Part shown: in pieces, positions 24,425 through 32,577 of the stretch
How positions within the stretch are numbered: the stretch's first letter is position 1
Layout: each line of letters begins with the position of its first letter
Notes under the pieces: model-generated
Told to the model about the DNA's origin: nothing
The model's database searches: none
Seen by the model: only the letters and a program-made list of their open reading frames with translations
NCBI GenBank assembly: GCA_934777245.1
Contig: CAKVND010000013.1
Location: 1 to 46,251 of the forward strand
Length of the DNA stretch: 46,251 bases
Direction: 5' to 3'
From: an uncultured Candidatus Melainabacteria bacterium
GTDB lineage: Bacteria > Cyanobacteriota > Vampirovibrionia > Gastranaerophilales > Gastranaerophilaceae
Position numbers and translations under genes: made by a program

Positions 24425-26260
24425 ATGAGTATATTAAGTGGAATTAAAAACTTTATATATCAAACAATTGGAGTAGATGATACAAAATCTGCTAAGACAA
24501 AGTCTGTAAAGTCCACAAAATCAGCTTCTACGAAGTCTGTGAAGTCAGATCCTGCGAAAACTTCAGAACCTATGTTTCAACAAAATCCTTCTCCTGTTGG
24601 AGATGTTGTAACAATTAAAAATAAAGAATCAAATAAGAAGCAAACGACAGCTCAACCACAAAGAAGTGTTGGTCAGATAAGACAATCAATTGAAAACAAA
24701 TGTCGAGCAAACAATCTTGATTTTACAAAATTAAAACAAAGATTTGGTTATATTGCTGAAGATTTAAAAACAAGATTTGAAGAATTATCGGAAAAAGAAC
24801 AAGTTAAAATATTGCTTGTTGTAGAACATGAAATTGATAGAATTATCCAATTGCAAAATAAACATGGTAAATCTGTCCAAACGGATACTACCAATGCTGT
24901 AATTGAATCTGCAAAAACTAAGGTTGAAGCAGAAGAAGTCGGCATAAAGGAAAAAGATTTAGAAAAAGATACTGATGATGTAAAAAACAAATTGGGCAAA
25001 GATTTTAGTAAAGTTAGCATAAATGAACGTAGAAGACGTTTGGATGCATATGCAAAATCAGAATACAAAAAATTTAGAGAGCAATTAGATGTTGAATTGG
25101 CTAAGCTCCCTGAATCAGAACGTGCTGCATACGAAGAAAAAATGATAAAAGAGTATGATATAAAGATGCAAGCTCGTTTTAATGATATCATAGCAACTCA
25201 AGATTCTGAAACCGGTTTGAACGCGATTGTAATTTTAAGAGCTGATAAAATGGCAGAAGGTATGAGAATTGTAAAAAGAACAAGAGCTAATAGAGCTGAA
25301 GTCGTAAGAATTTCGGATAAAGCTGATTGGGATTTTACAGAAGGCATTATACAAACACAATATGATCGTGGTGAAAGAATTTCTTGTGACGCGGTACAAG
25401 AATATACAACAGAAGTTATTACTGACAAATCAGCAACCGCTGTTCAACAATATCAAACTCGTTATATGGAAAGACGTCAAGCGTTTGAAAACGGTGAAAA
25501 TGTTCCTGAATATTTAAATCAAGATTTCTTTACAGCATCAGCAAAAGGTATTGGTCAAGGTGCTTTGAACAACACAAATATGACAATGGATGAAAAAGCC
25601 GAATTTATTTCTCAATGGAAAGAGGATGCTCAAAAATTTGAGGATAGAGATGTTGTCACAAAAGATGTTAATGAAATTTTGGAAAAAAATCCTGAATATA
25701 AAAAATTAGCAGAAAAAGTTCAAGTAATTGAAGCAAAGAAAGCTGCAGAAAAGGCTGTTCAAAAAGATACAAATAAAACACAAACTACAACAACTAATGT
25801 TATAGAAAACAAAAAACAGGCTTCTGTAACAACTGAAACTATTGCAAAGCCACAAGTTGTAAATAGCCAAAAAGAAGAAAAAGTAAAACCTGCAAAACAA
25901 GTTGCTTCAACAACTGTAACAAATCCGGTTTCTAAAACAAACAATCAGGAAAAAGTTGCAAAAGATATTCAAACATTGGGAGTTGAAGAAGCAATTAACA
26001 CATATGGTCATGTGACTGTAATTACTACTGTTTTAAAGAATCCAAACTTAAAATATATGCGCACTCAATTAAAAACATTTATCAAAAGCTCTGATTTGCA
26101 ATCATTAAAAAAATTGGTTTCTGACTGTTCTACAGGTTCGTTCCTTTATATTTGCTCAATTGTAAATAAAGAATACGTTGCAGAACTTAGAGACGAAAGA
26201 CAAGATTTATGCTATTTTGCTAGAAAGATAGTAGAAAATATGGAAAAACAAAATGCTTAA
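24425..26260 (+). CDS. Large coiled-coil protein of unknown function
   Basis: This 611-aa protein is not recognised. The start ATG lies after CGAGGATT. Residues 20-50 hold a Lys/Ser/Thr repeat (KSVKSTKSASTKSVKS) of degenerate 7-8-residue units. Residues 85-270 are a long, strongly charged coiled-coil region, and 280-410 are helical. Residues 440-520 are a Thr/Val/Lys-rich linker (TQTTTTNVIENKKQ). The last 90 residues form a compact-looking C-terminal domain with FLYICSIVNKEYVAEL. It has no signal peptide and no membrane helix. Its end overlaps the next gene by 8 bp, so the two are coupled. Confidence 0.75.
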   Translation: MSILSGIKNFIYQTIGVDDTKSAKTKSVKSTKSASTKSVKSDPAKTSEPMFQQNPSPVGDVVTIKNKESNKKQTTAQPQRSVGQIRQSIENKCRANNLDFTKLKQRFGYIAEDLKTRFEELSEKEQVKILLVVEHEIDRIIQLQNKHGKSVQTDTTNAVIESAKTKVEAEEVGIKEKDLEKDTDDVKNKLGKDFSKVSINERRRRLDAYAKSEYKKFREQLDVELAKLPESERAAYEEKMIKEYDIKMQARFNDIIATQDSETGLNAIVILRADKMAEGMRIVKRTRANRAEVVRISDKADWDFTEGIIQTQYDRGERISCDAVQEYTTEVITDKSATAVQQYQTRYMERRQAFENGENVPEYLNQDFFTASAKGIGQGALNNTNMTMDEKAEFISQWKEDAQKFEDRDVVTKDVNEILEKNPEYKKLAEKVQVIEAKKAAEKAVQKDTNKTQTTTTNVIENKKQASVTTETIAKPQVVNSQKEEKVKPAKQVASTTVTNPVSKTNNQEKVAKDIQTLGVEEAINTYGHVTVITTVLKNPNLKYMRTQLKTFIKSSDLQSLKKLVSDCSTGSFLYICSIVNKEYVAELRDERQDLCYFARKIVENMEKQNA

Positions 26261-26942
26261 AAAAATAATATACGGAATTTTATCTGTACAAGAAAAAATC
26301 TTGAAATATCAATTATCTAAGACATTAGGTATAAAAAATAAATCTAAACGAAAACGTCATTATTTGGCTGGTTGTACGCTTGATTTGAACGCTTTAGCTG
26401 ATTGTGAAAAACAAAAACTGGAAGAAGAAATTGTTTTGCTTCTGAAAAAATATAATTATGAACCGCTAGAACTCTTAAAATACATAGAGAAACAAGGTAC
26501 AAAAGTCTTTTTTATAGATAAGGCTTCTAAATTATTAAATCCTATTGGTGAAAATGAAGGTTTTATTTATCCGGCAAAAGGTAGTTTAGCCATGTATCTT
26601 TCATTAGCAACAAGTAAAAAACCTGCTTTAAAAACAGATGAAATGTTTGTTTTATCAAATGGCGAGATTAATAAGTATTATTTTATTTATCATTTCTACA
26701 ATTGGTTTGCGTTCAAACACGGTATTGCCGGCATGGATTCTGAGTCTCAAAAATTATTGAAGAAATATTTGTTTGAAAATAGTGATACTAAAGAATTACA
26801 ATTGGCAGATATTTACAAGCTAAAAGATGCGATAAAACAGGATAAAGCATCAATTGAGTTCGTCGTGAAGCTTTGTCGCAACTATGACGGCGCCAAACAA
26901 GCCTTGGACAAAATGAAAAACGACGGCAGCGCAAAGTTGTAA
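26253..26942 (+). CDS. Unrecognised 229-aa protein coupled to the preceding gene
   Basis: The ATG at 26253 lies inside the end of the 611-aa gene (8-bp overlap), so it is translated by coupling. The product starts with an amphipathic basic helix (MLKKIIYGILSVQEKILKYQ) that could lie on a membrane, followed by KSKRKRHY. The rest is helical and mixed, with no known motif. The last 30 codons (about 26855-26940) use more G+C than the rest (GTC GTG, CGC AAC, GAC GGC GCC), in contrast to the A/T-ending codons before. This may reflect a different constraint or origin for the C-terminus. Function unknown. Confidence 0.72.
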   Translation: MLKKIIYGILSVQEKILKYQLSKTLGIKNKSKRKRHYLAGCTLDLNALADCEKQKLEEEIVLLLKKYNYEPLELLKYIEKQGTKVFFIDKASKLLNPIGENEGFIYPAKGSLAMYLSLATSKKPALKTDEMFVLSNGEINKYYFIYHFYNWFAFKHGIAGMDSESQKLLKKYLFENSDTKELQLADIYKLKDAIKQDKASIEFVVKLCRNYDGAKQALDKMKNDGSAKL

Positions 26943-26961
26943 AAGTTGAAAAAATTTATAT

Positions 26962-26994
26962 TAAATAGGGTTCAATATAATTGAACCCTATTTA
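26962..26994. terminator. Bidirectional terminator between two convergent genes
   Basis: AAATAGGGTTCAA and TTGAACCCTATTT form a 13-bp stem around a 5-nt loop, flanked by A-rich and T-rich tracts. Confidence 0.88.
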
Positions 26995-26998
26995 TTAA

Positions 26999-28744
26999 TT
27001 ATTTTAACGCTTCAACTGCTGTAACGACAACTTCCGCAGCTTCTTCCGGTTTGACTTTAGAAATTTCTTCTGTTTCTCTTACTTTAAATTCTACAAGACC
27101 TTCGCTAATAGTTTTACCAACTGTGATTCTATAAGGGAAACCTATTAAATCTGCGTCTTTGAATTTAACCCCCGGACGTTCGTCACGATCATCAATAACA
27201 GCTTCAACACCATGTTTTCTTAATGTTTCATATAAATCATTTGCAACTTTCATCTGAGTTTCATCTTTTGTGCTTACTGGAATAATCACTGCGTGGTATG
27301 GTGCAATTGCAAGAGGCCACTTGATACCGTGTTCGTCATAATGAGCTTCAACCGCAGCTGCTGCTGTTCTCGAAATACCAATACCATAACATCCCATAAT
27401 AAAAGGTTTTGCTTTGCCGTCAGTATCCAAATAAACTGCGTTCATTGGTTTAGAATACTTTGTACCCAATTGGAAAATATTACCAACTTCAATACCTCTT
27501 GTAACTTTTAGAGGCTTTCCACATTCAGGGCAAAGTTCTCCGGCTTCAACTAAACGAATATCAGTAACAATTTCCGGTAATTCGATTTCTGAACCCCAAT
27601 TTCCGCCTACCATGTGAGCATCTTTTTTGTTTACTCCGACTACAAAGTTTTTCAATTCTTTAACTGTTTCATCAGCTACGATTTGAACATCGTATTCGCC
27701 ATATTTTTTCAAACCTTTTGGTCCGATAAATCCACGTTCTGCATCAAAACCGTTTTCTGACATCATTTCTTCAATTTCGCCTGCGGTTGCAATTCTAATA
27801 TCCATACCGCCAACAGCGTTCATAAGTTTTGTTTCTTCAACTTGTTTATCACCTCTGATTAATGCTAAAACAGGCTTTTTATCAACAATATAAAGAAGTG
27901 ATTTTACAATAATTGTTGCAGGGATTTTTAAGAAATCACACAATTCTTCAATTGAATGAGTATTTGGCGTATCAACAATTTCAGCTTTTTCAAATTTGCC
28001 AACAACTTCTGCAGGTTGTAATTTTGAAACAGCGTGATTTGAATTTGCTGAATAAGCGCAATCATCACAATAGAATACGTCGTTTTCGCCTGCATCAGTG
28101 TCTGTAATTACCATAAATTCGTGGCTTACGCTTCCGCCGATTGCTCCGGAATCTGATTGAACCATTTTTGTATTAAGTCCGCAACGTTTGAAAATTCTTG
28201 TGTAAGCTTGCGCCATATTTTCATACTCTTTTTCTAAGCCTTCTTGAGAAGTATCAAAGCTGTAAGCATCCTTCATAATGAATTCTCTACCTCTTAAAAG
28301 TCCGAAACGAGGACGAACTTCATCTCTGAATTTTGATTGAATTTGGTATAAGTTTACAGGCAATTGTTTGTAAGATTTGATACCTTCACGAGCAATTGAA
28401 GTTATGATTTCTTCGTGAGTTGGCCCAAGACACATTTCGCGGTTGTGTCTGTCTCTTAGACGCATAAGCTCTTTACCGTATGCATTCCATCTGCCTGATT
28501 CTTCCCAAAGTTCTTTAGGTTGAACAAATGGCATAAGAAGTTCTTGAGCGCCTGCGTTATCCATTTCTTCTCTTACAATGTTTTCAATTTTCTTTAAAAC
28601 TCTCCACATAAGTGGCAAATAGTTGTAAACACCGCTTGTTAATTTTCTTATATATCCTGCTCTTACAAGCATTTTATGTGATATTACTTCAGCATCAGAA
28701 GGAAATTCCCTCAAAGTCTGAACAAATAATTTTGACATTTTCAT
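26999..28744 (-). CDS. proS: Prolyl-tRNA synthetase, bacterial type with editing domain
   Basis: ProS charges tRNA-Pro. The 581-aa product is the full bacterial form. The N-terminal catalytic core opens KLFVQTLREFPSDAE and has the class II motifs (RPRFGLLRGREFIMKDAYSF is the motif 2 region). The inserted editing (INS) domain covers about residues 225-400 (PATIIVKSLLYIVDKKPVLA), which removes mischarged Ala-tRNA-Pro. The C-terminal anticodon-binding domain ends the protein (HAVIIPVSTKDE onward). ATG at 28744 with AAGGAG seven bases upstream. YbaK, which clears Cys-tRNA-Pro, is encoded 3.4 kb away. Confidence 0.96.
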   Translation of the reverse strand: MKMSKLFVQTLREFPSDAEVISHKMLVRAGYIRKLTSGVYNYLPLMWRVLKKIENIVREEMDNAGAQELLMPFVQPKELWEESGRWNAYGKELMRLRDRHNREMCLGPTHEEIITSIAREGIKSYKQLPVNLYQIQSKFRDEVRPRFGLLRGREFIMKDAYSFDTSQEGLEKEYENMAQAYTRIFKRCGLNTKMVQSDSGAIGGSVSHEFMVITDTDAGENDVFYCDDCAYSANSNHAVSKLQPAEVVGKFEKAEIVDTPNTHSIEELCDFLKIPATIIVKSLLYIVDKKPVLALIRGDKQVEETKLMNAVGGMDIRIATAGEIEEMMSENGFDAERGFIGPKGLKKYGEYDVQIVADETVKELKNFVVGVNKKDAHMVGGNWGSEIELPEIVTDIRLVEAGELCPECGKPLKVTRGIEVGNIFQLGTKYSKPMNAVYLDTDGKAKPFIMGCYGIGISRTAAAAVEAHYDEHGIKWPLAIAPYHAVIIPVSTKDETQMKVANDLYETLRKHGVEAVIDDRDERPGVKFKDADLIGFPYRITVGKTISEGLVEFKVRETEEISKVKPEEAAEVVVTAVEALK

Positions 28745-29012
28745 AATACGTCTCCTTGCTAATTAAATCTTTATAAGCAAATTCTATCATAAACAATGAA
28801 AACATGGCGATATTATTAGTTGATATTAATCATATTTTCCTCTCCTCGCCCTTCACTACTGTCCATAATAATTTTTATAAAAAATTCTAAAATAGAATAA
28901 AATCAATATAGTTATATTGCAAACATTGAGTTAAGACTGAAATTAAATGGCATTCGCGCCGTGAGCATTTATTTATGAATTGCTTCGTCGTCAATTACAG
29001 TAGTAGTATGAT

Positions 29013-30146
29013 TTATTGAAAGAATGGCATTCGCCAAGGATTTGCAAAATAATTATATATTTTTTCAAATTTTTCTTCGCATCCAAACGCTTCAGCTTCA
29101 AGAAGTTGTGTTTTATATTTCTTTCTATCTTCAGATGAAGTAATGTAATGTTTAGTATTATCAATATATTTTAATCCCATTTTATATTCATCTGATTTTT
29201 GGTCATATTTTGGTAACTTTTCCCATAAATCGTCTAATTTAATTCTTTGAGTTTTGTCAAATGATATTTTTACTTCGTCTTTCTTATTTTCTAAGAGTTT
29301 AATACTTTTTTCTAACTTTTTTTTGCATTCATCAACTGTTATTCCAGATTCTTTAGCGAACTGTTTTAACTTAGTTTTATTTTTTAATATACATTTTGCA
29401 TTAGTTATCATTGCAGAAACTGTACGATTTTGATTATGAATGGCTTCTGCTAAATTATTGCGAGAGGTTCTATAACCTATTTCAGTTTGTTTAACATGTT
29501 GAAATTCATGCATGATCTGTTGCAATACACACTTTTTACCGCGTTTTTTCATAGCTTTTATACTATTTCCATCTTCGCTAAATACATTAACTTCAAGTCT
29601 TGCATCTACGTTATTCCAACTGGCATTACCACTATCCAAATAATTTCTTGTTTTATTTATCTGTAAATTTATTGGTGTTTTTTCATATCCGTAATCTTTT
29701 TTTATTTGTTCATACGCCTTTTTATAAAATTCTTCAGGGTTTTCTATATTTAGTATTTCTTCGTATTTTTTAACCAATTTCTGTGCTTCTTCTTTAGAAA
29801 CATCTCTTCTAAAAATTTCAGAGAAATTTTGCGCAACTTTTTCTATTGATGGTTTTGTTAAATATCTATGACCAACAACACAGGCATAAGCTGTTAACAA
29901 ACCTCCTACAACAGTCAAACCAACTTTTGTCGCGGTCGACATACCTTTTGATTTTTGCTGTTTTTGGATTTTATCCTTAGCAGAAATTTCTACCGTATCA
30001 GGCGGACACGATAGTGGCTGTGTTGCTTGTGCAGGAAACGAATTAGGCTCTACACCTTCCCCTCGAAACGCAGGCGTACATGGAATTTGAGTCGTTTGAT
30101 AATAATTTTGAGGTAAAATCAAATAATTACTATTAATTGATGACAT
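29013..30146 (-). CDS. Membrane-anchored HExxH (zincin-like) protein with F-R-G motif
   Basis: This 377-aa protein is of unknown family. The N-terminal 70 residues are disordered and hold CTPAFRGEGVE (F27-R-G29), then CPPDTVEISAKDK. A membrane helix spans about 75-95. The C-terminal part has IMHEFQHVKQTEIGY, with H213-E-F-Q-H217 matching the HExxH zinc motif, followed by TSRNNLAEAIHNQN. A third zinc ligand may be E or H in NNLAEAIH, but this is not certain. A membrane-tethered metalloprotease is therefore the best guess. The ATG has AGGAAGGT upstream. The gene has a GCAACT-17-TTTATT promoter. The short upstream neighbour region is an array of repeats. Confidence 0.75.
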   Translation of the reverse strand: MSSINSNYLILPQNYYQTTQIPCTPAFRGEGVEPNSFPAQATQPLSCPPDTVEISAKDKIQKQQKSKGMSTATKVGLTVVGGLLTAYACVVGHRYLTKPSIEKVAQNFSEIFRRDVSKEEAQKLVKKYEEILNIENPEEFYKKAYEQIKKDYGYEKTPINLQINKTRNYLDSGNASWNNVDARLEVNVFSEDGNSIKAMKKRGKKCVLQQIMHEFQHVKQTEIGYRTSRNNLAEAIHNQNRTVSAMITNAKCILKNKTKLKQFAKESGITVDECKKKLEKSIKLLENKKDEVKISFDKTQRIKLDDLWEKLPKYDQKSDEYKMGLKYIDNTKHYITSSEDRKKYKTQLLEAEAFGCEEKFEKIYNYFANPWRMPFFQ

Positions 30147-30181
30147 ACAATTACCTTCCTACTTTTTTCTAACCTTATATT

Positions 30182-30210
30182 AATAAAGTCTAAAAAGAAA
30201 CAAAAGTTGC
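30182..30210 (-). promoter_or_regulatory. Putative promoter, GCAACT-17 bp-TTTATT type
   Basis: Minus-strand GCAACT (30210-30205) and TTTATT (30187-30182) are 17 bp apart, inside TTAGCAACTTTTG...AGACTTTATTAATATAAGG. It is a two-base variant of the common form. Confidence 0.5.
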
Positions 30211-30250
30211 TAAATTTGGAGTAGAATATTAAGGAATTGTAACAATTATA

Positions 30251-30353
30251 ACTCTCTCCTTCGGAGAGGTAGAATTTCTTAATGAAAGGACATAAAATTT
30301 TTCAGTTGATTTAGTCCTTGAATTTAGAAATTCTAGAGAGGGTGTTATGTTCT
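30251..30353. repeat. Degenerate member of the CCCTCTCC repeat family
   Basis: CTCTCTCCTTCGGAGAGG makes a tight hairpin, and outer TAGAATTTCT / AGAAATTCTA arms are inverted, with GAGAGGGTGTTA at the end. The middle differs from the full units. It sits between the zincin promoter and the three main units. Confidence 0.5.
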
Positions 30354-30367
30354 AAAAGTTAATAAAA

Positions 30368-30950
30368 CCCTCTCCCCTGCCCCTCCCCCAAGGGAGGGGA
30401 TAATGTGAAAGACGTCCGAGGGAGGGGATGCGCTTATGACGTTCAAATAAACGAGTCTTGCGCCCCTCTCCTTTTTTCAATTCTACATGGAGAGGGTGCC
30501 AAAGGCGGGAGAGGGTTTTATTTGCTTTTCGTAAAAATTTTGATTTACGAGCGATTGTTAATATATTTATAATACCCTCTCCCTAGCCCTCTCCATAGGA
30601 GAGGGGATGATGTGAGATGCGTCAAGGGAGGGGATGCGCTTGTGACGTTCAAATAAACGAGTCTTGCGTCCCTCTCCTTTTTCAATTTTACATGGAGAGG
30701 GTGCCGGGGGCGGGAGAGGGTGTTATTTGCTTTTCGTAAAAATTTTGATTTACGAGTGATTGTTGAGATATTTATAAGACCCTCTCCCTAACCCTCTCCC
30801 AAGGGAGGGGATAATGTGGGATGCGTCCGAGGGGACAATGTGAAAGACGTCCGAGGGATGGGATGCGCTTATGACATTCAAACAAGCAAGTCTTGCGTCC
30901 CTCTCCTTCTTCAACTCTACTTGGAGAGGGAAATGAGAAGACGGGAGAGG
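30368..30950. repeat. Tandem array of three palindromic repeat units (period about 206 bp)
   Basis: Units begin at 30368, 30575 and 30780 with CCCTCTCCC and end near 30515, 30720 and 30950 with GGGAGAGG. Each unit has a left hairpin (CCCTCCCCCAAGGGAGGGG in unit 1), the shared core GATGCGCTTATGACGTTCAA, and a right hairpin (CCCTCTCC...GGAGAGGG). The spacers at 30520-30574 and 30725-30779 are nearly identical, so the array grew by tandem duplication rather than by separate insertion. No transposase is present. Unit 3 has an internal duplication around GTCCGAGGG. Between 30147 and 30994 nothing other than the promoter and these repeats was found. Confidence 0.85.
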
Positions 30951-30994
30951 TGTTTTGGGGCGACGAAGCAATCATTTGATGCTTAAAAATAATC

Positions 30995-31717
30995 TTATCT
31001 CAATCTTAAAAAGGCTTCGACTTTAGCTCGAATTGAATTTGATGCATAGTCATCAATATCAATATAAAGTCCGTTATATTTGTCTGCTAAATATTTTGCA
31101 AGTTGTGATTTTGCACAGAAAGCCTGAGCATAAAATACAGTCGGCACATTTTCTTCAACAAACATTTCTAAATCTAAATCTGCCGGAGTTCCTGCTTCTA
31201 CGCATCGAGTCCACCCATAAACATGAGTTGTATTCGGAAATAATTTTAGAATTTCTAAATCGTTTGGCGGAACTCCCCAAAAACCGAATTCTGCCGGAAC
31301 TTGGATTAAATCGTCATGATTTTGAGGAGTAATTATATCGCCCGTTATCATTGTAATTTTGTCATATAAAGGTAAATTACTTGTACTGATTTTTAATTCT
31401 CGTTTTGGCTCAAGTTTTTCAAAAATTGTTTGTATAACATTAAATCCCATATCTGCAAGAATTTTTGATGCAAACCAGCCACTATCACATTTATCTTTGC
31501 CGATTGGTGCAAGAATTAAATCCGGTTTTAAATACATAGTATTGTCAATTATGTTTCTAATAATTTTACAATATGATTCCGGCAAAATATTTGTTTTAGG
31601 ATAGTTAAAATCAATATCCAAATCAATCCATTCTGCGTCAGGATAATTTGTTTTTGTTTTATTAATGATACCTGGGTCAGGATAACCCCAAAATCCAATT
31701 TTAATTGCATTGTTCAT
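30995..31717 (-). CDS. Unrecognised 240-aa protein
   Basis: The product has an internal duplication: IGFWGYPDPGI (residues 7-17) is echoed by FGFWGVPPNDL (about 144-154). The first half includes WIDLDIDFNYP, DLILAPIGKDKCDSGWF and DKITMITGDI; the second includes YGWTRCVEAG and DLDLEMF. The alternating hydrophobic strands and Asp/Gly loops suggest an alpha/beta fold of the Rossmann kind, with four cysteines. No known catalytic motif can be assigned and the family was not recognised. A TATGAT box ends 6 bp before the ATG and there is no ribosome site. It is divergent from the DUF4186 gene. Confidence 0.75.
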   Translation of the reverse strand: MNNAIKIGFWGYPDPGIINKTKTNYPDAEWIDLDIDFNYPKTNILPESYCKIIRNIIDNTMYLKPDLILAPIGKDKCDSGWFASKILADMGFNVIQTIFEKLEPKRELKISTSNLPLYDKITMITGDIITPQNHDDLIQVPAEFGFWGVPPNDLEILKLFPNTTHVYGWTRCVEAGTPADLDLEMFVEENVPTVFYAQAFCAKSQLAKYLADKYNGLYIDIDDYASNSIRAKVEAFLRLR

Positions 31718-31729
31718 AAATTAATCATA
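31715..31729 (-). promoter_or_regulatory. Putative -10 box abutting the start of the 240-aa gene (leaderless layout)
   Basis: Minus-strand TATGAT (31729-31724), TAATTT, ATG. The last ten bases before the codon are almost the same as in mnmE. A -35 box is not clear. Confidence 0.4.
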
Positions 31730-31760
31730 CAATAATATTTGTAAAATAAAAAGGTAGAAA

Positions 31761-32105
31761 ATGTACGACAAATTATTTGACGCGTTAGCGAAATCTACAT
31801 TTCGTAGCAAATTTAAGTTAAAAAACAAGGAAAAAGAATATATCGCTCAAAAGGGAATTGAAACAATAAAATCGCATGCAAAAGATTTTATTGCAAAAAG
31901 AATTGCGCCAGCCGAAATTCCAAACGACGGTAAGCAAACTCCGATGCGCGGTCATCCTGTTTTTATTGCGCAACATGCGACTGCAACTTGTTGTCGAGGT
32001 TGTATTGAAAAGTGGCATAAATTCTCAAAAGGTGTAGAATTAAATCAGAAACAACAAGAGTATTTAGTTGATGTAATTATGGAGTGGATAAGACGAAATG
32101 GCTGA
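31761..32105 (+). CDS. DUF4186 family protein
   Basis: This 114-aa protein fits the small DUF4186 family. It opens LFDALAKSTFRSKFKL, has GIETIKSHAKDFIAKRIAPA and the HPVFIAQHATATCCRGCIEKWHKF segment, and ends with KQQEYLVDVIMEWI. The H-P-V-F-I-A-Q-H-A-T and CCRGC residues are conserved in the family as I recall it and could bind a metal. No activity is established. AAAAAGGTAG lies before the ATG. It overlaps ybaK by 8 bp, so the two are coupled. Confidence 0.85.
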   Translation: MYDKLFDALAKSTFRSKFKLKNKEKEYIAQKGIETIKSHAKDFIAKRIAPAEIPNDGKQTPMRGHPVFIAQHATATCCRGCIEKWHKFSKGVELNQKQQEYLVDVIMEWIRRNG

Positions 32106-32577
32106 ATTTAAAACAAATGTTATGCGAATGCTTGATAAAGCAAAAGTAAATTATAAACATTATACCTATGCTGAAACGGATGCTGTGAGTGGGATAGAAG
32201 TTGCTACAGTTTTAAAACAAAATCCGCTACAAGTTTTTAAAACTCTTGTAACTGTAGCAAAAAGCGGTCAGCATTATGTTTTTTTAATTCCTGTAGAAAA
32301 AGAACTTGATTTAAAGAAAGCAGCACATGCAGTTAATGAAAAATCTGTAGAAATGCTTAAATCAAAAGATTTACTATCACTTACAGGCTACATTCATGGC
32401 GGATGTTCGCCGATTGGAATGAAAAAGTTTTTTAAGACGACAATTGATAGTTCTGCTCAAAATTTTGATACAATCATTTTTTCTGCCGGAAAAATTGGTT
32501 ATCAAGTAGAAATGAGTTTAGATGAATTAAAAAAAGTTATAAAATTTGAACTTAAAGAGCTTGTTTGCCAAGCTTAA
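32098..32577 (+). CDS. ybaK: Cys-tRNA(Pro)/Cys-tRNA(Cys) deacylase YbaK
   Basis: YbaK removes cysteine wrongly attached to tRNA-Pro by ProRS. The 159-aa product matches the YbaK/EbsC family: DAVSGIEVATVLKQNPLQVFKTLVT, with the essential lysine in the VFKTLV motif (about residue 45), then HYVFLIPVEKELDLKKAA, SLTGYIHGGCSPIGMKK and the terminal strand region ending GQVEM-like (GYQVEMSLDEL). The gene overlaps DUF4186 at its start and the convergent DUF2023 gene at its end (26 bp). proS lies nearby at 26999-28744. Confidence 0.93.
   Translation: MAEFKTNVMRMLDKAKVNYKHYTYAETDAVSGIEVATVLKQNPLQVFKTLVTVAKSGQHYVFLIPVEKELDLKKAAHAVNEKSVEMLKSKDLLSLTGYIHGGCSPIGMKKFFKTTIDSSAQNFDTIIFSAGKIGYQVEMSLDELKKVIKFELKELVCQA

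Noticed and set aside
28947..29035. A direct repeat AATGGCATTCGC beside the end of the zincin gene (28947-28958 and 29024-29035)
   Set aside because: Only 12 bp, no target-site or element context; probably a small duplication or chance.
30368..30950. A CRISPR array
   Set aside because: The repeats are about 150 bp, are internally palindromic and have near-identical spacers. No cas gene is present.
30750..30975. Small open frames inside the repeat array, in two frames
   Set aside because: They are Arg/Pro/Ser-rich translations of the repeats, with no ribosome site or protein-like pattern.
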